Source: Methylacidimicrobium tartarophylax (GTDB taxonomy: Bacteria > Verrucomicrobiota > Verrucomicrobiia > Methylacidiphilales > Methylacidiphilaceae). From it: a stretch of DNA of 45,494 nt. The stretch's first letter is position 1, and each line of letters opens with the position of its first letter. The position numbers and the translations under genes are program-made. This document shows, piece by piece, positions 42,014 to 45,494 of the stretch. Location of the stretch: NCBI RefSeq assembly GCF_902143375.2, contig NZ_CABFVA020000001.1:1-45494 (forward strand), in the 5' to 3' direction. A model generated the notes under the pieces. It did no database searches. It had not been told where the DNA came from and saw only the letters and a list, made by a program, of their open reading frames with translations.

Positions 42014-42675
42014 TCATGGCCGGAGGGAAGCGATTCGCACTGCCGTGAAGAAGTCATCCAGATCGGGCCGATCCATCCTTTTTTCGGGCTCTGGGGAAGA
42101 CGGTCGGTGGCATTCACAAAACCCTTCGAATGCTGCTTCTCTCGCAATCTGCAAGCGGGCACACCGCATATTCCCATGGACATCCGCGCCTTCCCGCAGT
42201 TCGATCAAGTCATGAGCAAAAAAGCTGCCTCTCGCTTTCCCTTCGACCTGCAGCTCCGCTGCCTCCACGTCCGCCTCTACTTGTCCCTCGGCGCCAATCC
42301 GCACCGTTCCCTCCGGAGCATGGACGCTCCCTACGAAGCCACCGTGGATGACGAGGGTTCCCGCAAAAGCAATCGTTCCTCGTAACTGCGTCCCGGCCCC
42401 GATGACGTCCGTCTCTTCCTCGGGCTCCGGCACTTCCGGCAGGGAAGGAACGCGACAAACCTGGGGCACAAGAACAGAGATGAGAGGCTCCGGCGCGCGC
42501 TCTTCGGCCTTCGGCGTTTTTGCCTCACCGACCGGACAGGGAATGACGGGCAGAGGAGAAGTCGGAGTCTTTTGAGGAGAAGGAGGACCCTCGGGTGAGG
42601 AAGCCATCTCCGGCGGAGCATCGCTGCCTGGGCTTTGGGCCAACCCTAATTTTTTTTTAAGAGCTTGCCGAACAT
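42014..42675 (-). CDS. Bactofilin-family cytoskeletal protein, probably read through a -1 slippery site
   Basis: About 220 residues. The C-terminal half is a bactofilin beta-helix: DVIGAGTQLRGTIAFAGTLVIHGG, FVGSVHAPEGTVRIG, GQVEADVEAAELQVEG, KARGSFFAHDLIELREGADVHGNM. A Pro/Glu-rich linker precedes it. The in-frame sequence can be extended to an ATG at 42781, but codons above about 42685 are AT-rich and rare-type and look noncoding. An ATG at 42675, one frame off, encodes MFGKLLKK and meets a TAG at 42648-42646 right after a run of nine A (42658-42650, minus strand); a -1 shift in that run gives MFGKLLKKKLGLAQ joined to the bactofilin. An in-frame GTG at 42685 or ATG at 42607 are the plain alternatives. 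Bactofilins form polymers shaping cells or anchoring proteins. Confidence 0.75.
42650..42658 (-). other. A9 homopolymer / candidate -1 slippery sequence in bactofilin gene
   Basis: On the coding strand nine A residues follow CTCTT and precede TTAGGG. In the frame of ATG 42675 the bases read TTA-AAA-AAA, the exact A-AAA-AAA heptamer phase for -1 slippage, and the zero frame ends two codons later (AAT TAG). The run is conspicuous in GC-rich DNA. It could work by ribosomal frameshift, transcriptional slippage or phase variation, or it could be a one-base miscall. Confidence 0.5.
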
Positions 42676-42789
42676 TTGTCGGCACTCTGCCGCCGATGCC
42701 TAGCCGTGTCGAGTAAATTTGCCTTTGCCCCCGCCTTATGATACGGCTGGTATGAATTTGTTGCGGCACAATTACTAACATCCCACGTC

Positions 42790-43101
42790 ATGATTCATCA
42801 CCTCTGCTTTCTCGAACTCCTTCCTTCTACTTCTTCGTCCGAACTGGACACCCTCATGATCGAAATCCGGATTATTCTGCTCAAGCTTCCGGATATCCAT
42901 AGCCTGCGCGTAGGACGCAATCTCGCTCCGGGCGATCCTTTCAGCCTCTTTCTCTCCTTTGACATCGATTCACCGGAGAAGCTCGAATTCGCCCAGCGCA
43001 ACCCGATCTACTATCAGTTCGAGCGGCAGATCCTCGATGTGCATGCCAAGCGCGTCGTTCGCTATAACTTTGACATGGATCCAGGCAAGGAGCCCGGTTG
43101 A
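42790..43101 (+). CDS. Dabb-like (stress-responsive alpha/beta barrel) small protein
   Basis: A 103-residue protein with the ferredoxin-like beta-alpha-beta pattern of the Dabb family: MIHHLCFLELLP first strand, LDTLMIEIRIILLKLPDIHSLRVGRNL helix and strand, PFSLFLSFDIDSPEKLEFAQRNPIYYQF and a closing VVRYNFDMD. Dabb proteins are small dimers; some bind hydrophobic molecules, most are uncharacterised. No strong Shine-Dalgarno precedes the ATG. It is divergent from the bactofilin gene and its stop lies three bases from that of the converging aminotransferase gene. Confidence 0.62.
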   Translation: MIHHLCFLELLPSTSSSELDTLMIEIRIILLKLPDIHSLRVGRNLAPGDPFSLFLSFDIDSPEKLEFAQRNPIYYQFERQILDVHAKRVVRYNFDMDPGKEPG

Positions 43102-43104
43102 AGA

Positions 43105-44469
43105 TCATCTCCCGATCCTCTCCAAAAGAGAGTGAAGGGTGGCGATCGACCAGTTCAGTTCGTCTTGCGTGACGACCAGCGGGGGAGTGAACGAGAGCAC
43201 ATGGCGATCGGGACCTCCAGCCAGCAAGATCAATCCGGCTTTCAATAGGGCGGAAACCAGTCGGCCGGCCAAAGCCGCGTCCGGCCGGCCATGCCGGTCG
43301 GTCACCTCGACCCCTACGAAAAGCCCGGAACCGCGGACGTTCTTGAGAGGCGATGCCGGAAACCGCGATTCGCTCAATCCTGCCAAGAGCCGTTTTCCCT
43401 TTTCTTCGACCGCCAAACCCTTCCGGCAGCTTTCGATCTCCTCCAAGAAGGCGCAAGCCAGCCGGCAACCGAGCGGACTTCCGAGAAAGGTGCTGGTATG
43501 CAGGGCCTCTCCATCTGACTCAGGCCAGGCATCCATCACTCCCGCGGGGCCGATACAGGCCGAAATCGGAAAGCCGCCCCCCAAGGGCTTCCCCACGCAA
43601 AGCAGATCGGGCACTACCCCCCATCGCTCACAGGCAAAGCGGGGACCGGTTCGAAAGAAGCCGGTAAAAATTTCATCCAGGATCAGAAGCGCTCCCTCCT
43701 CATCGGCCACCTGGCGAAGGAGGGGTAAAAACCAGTCCGGTGGCAGGACCATGCCTCCCCGGCCTAGCATCGGCTCGACGAGCACGGCTCCCACCGAGTG
43801 GCTCGCGAAGACGCGCTTGAGATCGGCAGCCAATGCGGAACGGCAGCCTGCATCGCACTCCGAGGGCGAACGCTCTCCTTTGCCCCAGGGACAATGCCAG
43901 CAATTCGGAAAGGGCAAGAAGACCGCTCGCTTGGCCAATTGTTCAAGAAACGGTTTTTGAAAATCGCCCATCTCCGTGGCTTCCATCGCTCCATAGGCAA
44001 GCCCGTGATAGCTCCCTCGAAAAGCAATCAGCTTGGGACGCCCCGTAGCCAGGAAGGCGGTCTTCATCGCTGCCTCCACGGCGTCGCTGCCCGTACAACC
44101 GAGAATCGACTTGGCCTCTCCCCTTCCCCACGCCTCGAAGGTGAGACGCGAAAGGAACTCTAAGAGCTCGACCTTTCCCGCGGAGGGGTGGACGTCCCCC
44201 ATCCCGAGAGGTAGTTGCCGCAACTGCGCACCGCCGGCGGCGGCAATCGCCGGATGGGAATATCCCAAGGCCGCTACACCGAATCCCGCGGTCAAATCGA
44301 GATAACGGTTTCCGTCGACATCCCAGACGTTCACTCCTTCGGCCTGCTCCCAGAAAACGGGAAACTCTGCGGAAAGAAAGGTCACATTCCGGGATTCCCA
44401 GCGGCGCAACCCGGCGCATAGCATAGACGAGCGCGGTCCCGGGATCTGCGTCTTTTGTGCAGGAATCAT
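43105..44469 (-). CDS. Class III PLP-dependent aminotransferase (4-aminobutyrate/ornithine type)
   Basis: A 454-residue aminotransferase: DVDGNRYLDLTAGFGVAALGYSHP, PLP-phosphate site GCTGSDAVEAAMKTA, FRGSYHGLAYGA, cofactor Asp in LILDEIFTGFFRTG and Schiff-base Lys in CVGKPLGGGFPISA. An unusual insert with four Cys (NCWHCPWGKG...SECDAGCRSA, about residues 190-215) precedes the large-domain core; similar Cys-bearing inserts occur in some family members, and it might bind a metal. The ATG at 44469 is divergent from pdhA. It is not close to the other class III enzyme at the left end, so it is not a recent duplicate. Substrate unknown. Confidence 0.88.
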   Translation of the reverse strand: MIPAQKTQIPGPRSSMLCAGLRRWESRNVTFLSAEFPVFWEQAEGVNVWDVDGNRYLDLTAGFGVAALGYSHPAIAAAGGAQLRQLPLGMGDVHPSAGKVELLEFLSRLTFEAWGRGEAKSILGCTGSDAVEAAMKTAFLATGRPKLIAFRGSYHGLAYGAMEATEMGDFQKPFLEQLAKRAVFLPFPNCWHCPWGKGERSPSECDAGCRSALAADLKRVFASHSVGAVLVEPMLGRGGMVLPPDWFLPLLRQVADEEGALLILDEIFTGFFRTGPRFACERWGVVPDLLCVGKPLGGGFPISACIGPAGVMDAWPESDGEALHTSTFLGSPLGCRLACAFLEEIESCRKGLAVEEKGKRLLAGLSESRFPASPLKNVRGSGLFVGVEVTDRHGRPDAALAGRLVSALLKAGLILLAGGPDRHVLSFTPPLVVTQDELNWSIATLHSLLERIGR

Positions 44470-44603
44470 CGTCCGCTCATTGCCAATGGGCCCAAAATAT
44501 GCTTTGTAGGAACAGGAACCGCAAGCAGCAGCGGATCGGTCGCGGGCGAACGTCGAAACGCTCGGACGAACGATCCCTGAAAAACAAGGAGGCAGGTGCG
44601 ATT
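44470..44603. promoter_or_regulatory. Divergent promoter region of aminotransferase and pdhA
   Basis: The 134 bases between two divergent starts must hold both promoters. The AT-rich core CCAAAATATGCTTTG near 44492-44506 is the likeliest -10 area, but no convincing -35/-10 pair is visible for either direction. AGGAGG at 44587-44592 is the pdhA ribosome-binding site, 11 bases before the ATG. Confidence 0.4.
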
Positions 44604-45494
44604 ATGGTAGCGGATGATCCCGGTGTAGCCGTAGCGGAGCCCAAAGCGCCCGCTTCTTCCCTTAGTCCCGAGATTCAAATTGATCTCTACCGCCAGATGG
44701 TTCGGATCCGGCGCTTCGAGGAAAAATCGGCTCAGGCCTTTATGCGGGCTGCCATCAAGGGCTTCTGCCACCTCTACATCGGCCAGGAAGCGGTCGCGGT
44801 CGGTGCCCTATCGGTTCTGGAGCCTCGGGATGCGGTGATTACGGCCTATCGGGATCACGGAGTCGCCTTGGCGCGTGGGACCTCGGCTCGCGCATGCATG
44901 GCGGAGCTCTTAGGAAAGCAGACCGGCTGCTCCCAGGGGATGGGCGGATCGATGCACCTCTTCGATCGCAAGCATCATTTCTATGGGGGACACGCGATCG
45001 TGGGATCTCATACCGCCGTGGCAGCGGGACTCGCCTTCGCCCAACAATATGAGAGCACGGGAGGGATCACCCTCTGCCTCCTCGGCGAGGGAGCCGTGAA
45101 CCAAGGGGTCTTTTCCGAAACGCTCAACTTGGTCTCCTTGTGGAAGCTTCCGATCGTCTTCCTTATCGAGAACAACGATTACGCGATGGGGACGAGCGTT
45201 TCACGCTCCTCCGCCGGCTTGCCTCTGGTCAATCGAGCCTCGGCCTTCGATCTGGCTGGCCGGGTTGCCAACGGAATGGAAGTGGAAGAAGTGCGCGCCA
45301 TGGTGGCGGAAGCCGTGAGCCTGGCGCGAACCGAACATCTGCCCACCCTCTTGGAAGTAAACACCTATCGCTACCGAGGACATTCGATGTCCGACCCCGA
45401 CACCTATCGCACCAAGCAGGAAATCGAGGAACACAAAAAGAACGACCCGATTCTGCGCTATCGACAGAAGCTCGAAGAGCGTGAGATCCTCTCG
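44604..45494 (+). CDS. pdhA: Pyruvate dehydrogenase E1 component, alpha subunit (partial, runs off right edge)
   Basis: An open frame from ATG 44604 to the window end, 297 codons. It is a thiamine-diphosphate E1 alpha subunit: LYRQMVRIRRFEEKSAQAF, YIGQEAVAVGALSVL, RDHGVALARG, CSQGMGGSMHLFD, and the ThDP motif from LLGEGAVNQGVFSE to FLIENNDYAMGT. GEG replaces the usual GDG. YRYRGHSMSDPDTYR with the regulatory-loop Ser and SDPD is present. AGGAGG is 11 bases upstream. The E1 beta gene should follow beyond the window. PdhA, rather than a branched-chain E1, is favoured by the GHSMSDP segment. About the last tenth is missing. Confidence 0.9.
   Translation, partial: MVADDPGVAVAEPKAPASSLSPEIQIDLYRQMVRIRRFEEKSAQAFMRAAIKGFCHLYIGQEAVAVGALSVLEPRDAVITAYRDHGVALARGTSARACMAELLGKQTGCSQGMGGSMHLFDRKHHFYGGHAIVGSHTAVAAGLAFAQQYESTGGITLCLLGEGAVNQGVFSETLNLVSLWKLPIVFLIENNDYAMGTSVSRSSAGLPLVNRASAFDLAGRVANGMEVEEVRAMVAEAVSLARTEHLPTLLEVNTYRYRGHSMSDPDTYRTKQEIEEHKKNDPILRYRQKLEEREILS

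Noticed and set aside
42676-42781. ATG at 42781 as the bactofilin start
   Set aside because: It would leave eight bases to the divergent Dabb-like start, and the codons (TTA, GTA, ATA, AGG) are unlike the rest of the window.

Overview
The window is GC-rich, densely packed DNA from a Gram-negative bacterium: it encodes outer-membrane efflux channels, a Kdo (lipid A inner core) hydroxylase and a bactofilin. Gene content and protein style (TreS-maltokinase with TreX/Y/Z-type enzymes, bactofilin, AddAB-type recombination nuclease, CzcA-type RND pumps) are compatible with a verrucomicrobial genome, perhaps an acidophilic methanotroph relative, but no marker here proves the phylum. There is no tRNA, rRNA, CRISPR array, insertion sequence or phage gene that I can see. 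It reads as ordinary chromosome with about 30 genes.

Layout. (1) 1-5.6 kb: tail of an unknown gene, a minus-strand pair methyltransferase-aminotransferase with overlapping ends, a divergent class-I-type glutamine amidotransferase (peptidase C26), a lone hydantoinase-B-type gene and gpmA. (2) 5.7-17.6 kb: a tight plus-strand metal-efflux operon with two outer-membrane factors, one very small adaptor, two tandem CzcA-type RND pumps and a P1B-type ATPase; several junctions overlap by 4 bases. (3) 17.7-28.0 kb: storage-sugar block with treS fused to maltokinase, glgX, treZ, and treY facing them on the other strand. (4) 28.4-33.4 kb: pgi, a fructokinase of the ROK family, an ACT-domain malic enzyme and an unknown secreted protein. 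(5) 33.4-39.4 kb: addA/addB-like helicase-nuclease genes on the minus strand. (6) 39.5-42.0 kb: a DksA/TraR-like protein with a half-lost zinc finger, S18, L28, a small conserved protein and Kdo hydroxylase. (7) 42.0-45.5 kb: bactofilin, a Dabb-like small protein, a second class III aminotransferase and the start of pdhA, which runs off the right edge.

How the genes fit. GlgX, TreY and TreZ can turn glycogen into trehalose; TreS-maltokinase can turn trehalose into maltose 1-phosphate, the substrate of GlgE, which is not in this window, so the block would make a glycogen-trehalose cycle if glgE is elsewhere. Pgi, fructokinase, GpmA, malic enzyme and PdhA tie this to central carbon flow.

Most unusual points: the bactofilin reading frame seems to begin at an ATG (42675) that is out of frame with the rest of the gene and is joined to it through a run of nine A residues that fits a -1 slippery site; the RND operon has doubled channels and pumps but only one adaptor, which lacks the hairpin and lipoyl domains; gpmA has a near-consensus promoter whose -10 box ends six bases before the ATG, suggesting a leaderless message; and a perfect 9-base inverted repeat sits at the fructokinase start.
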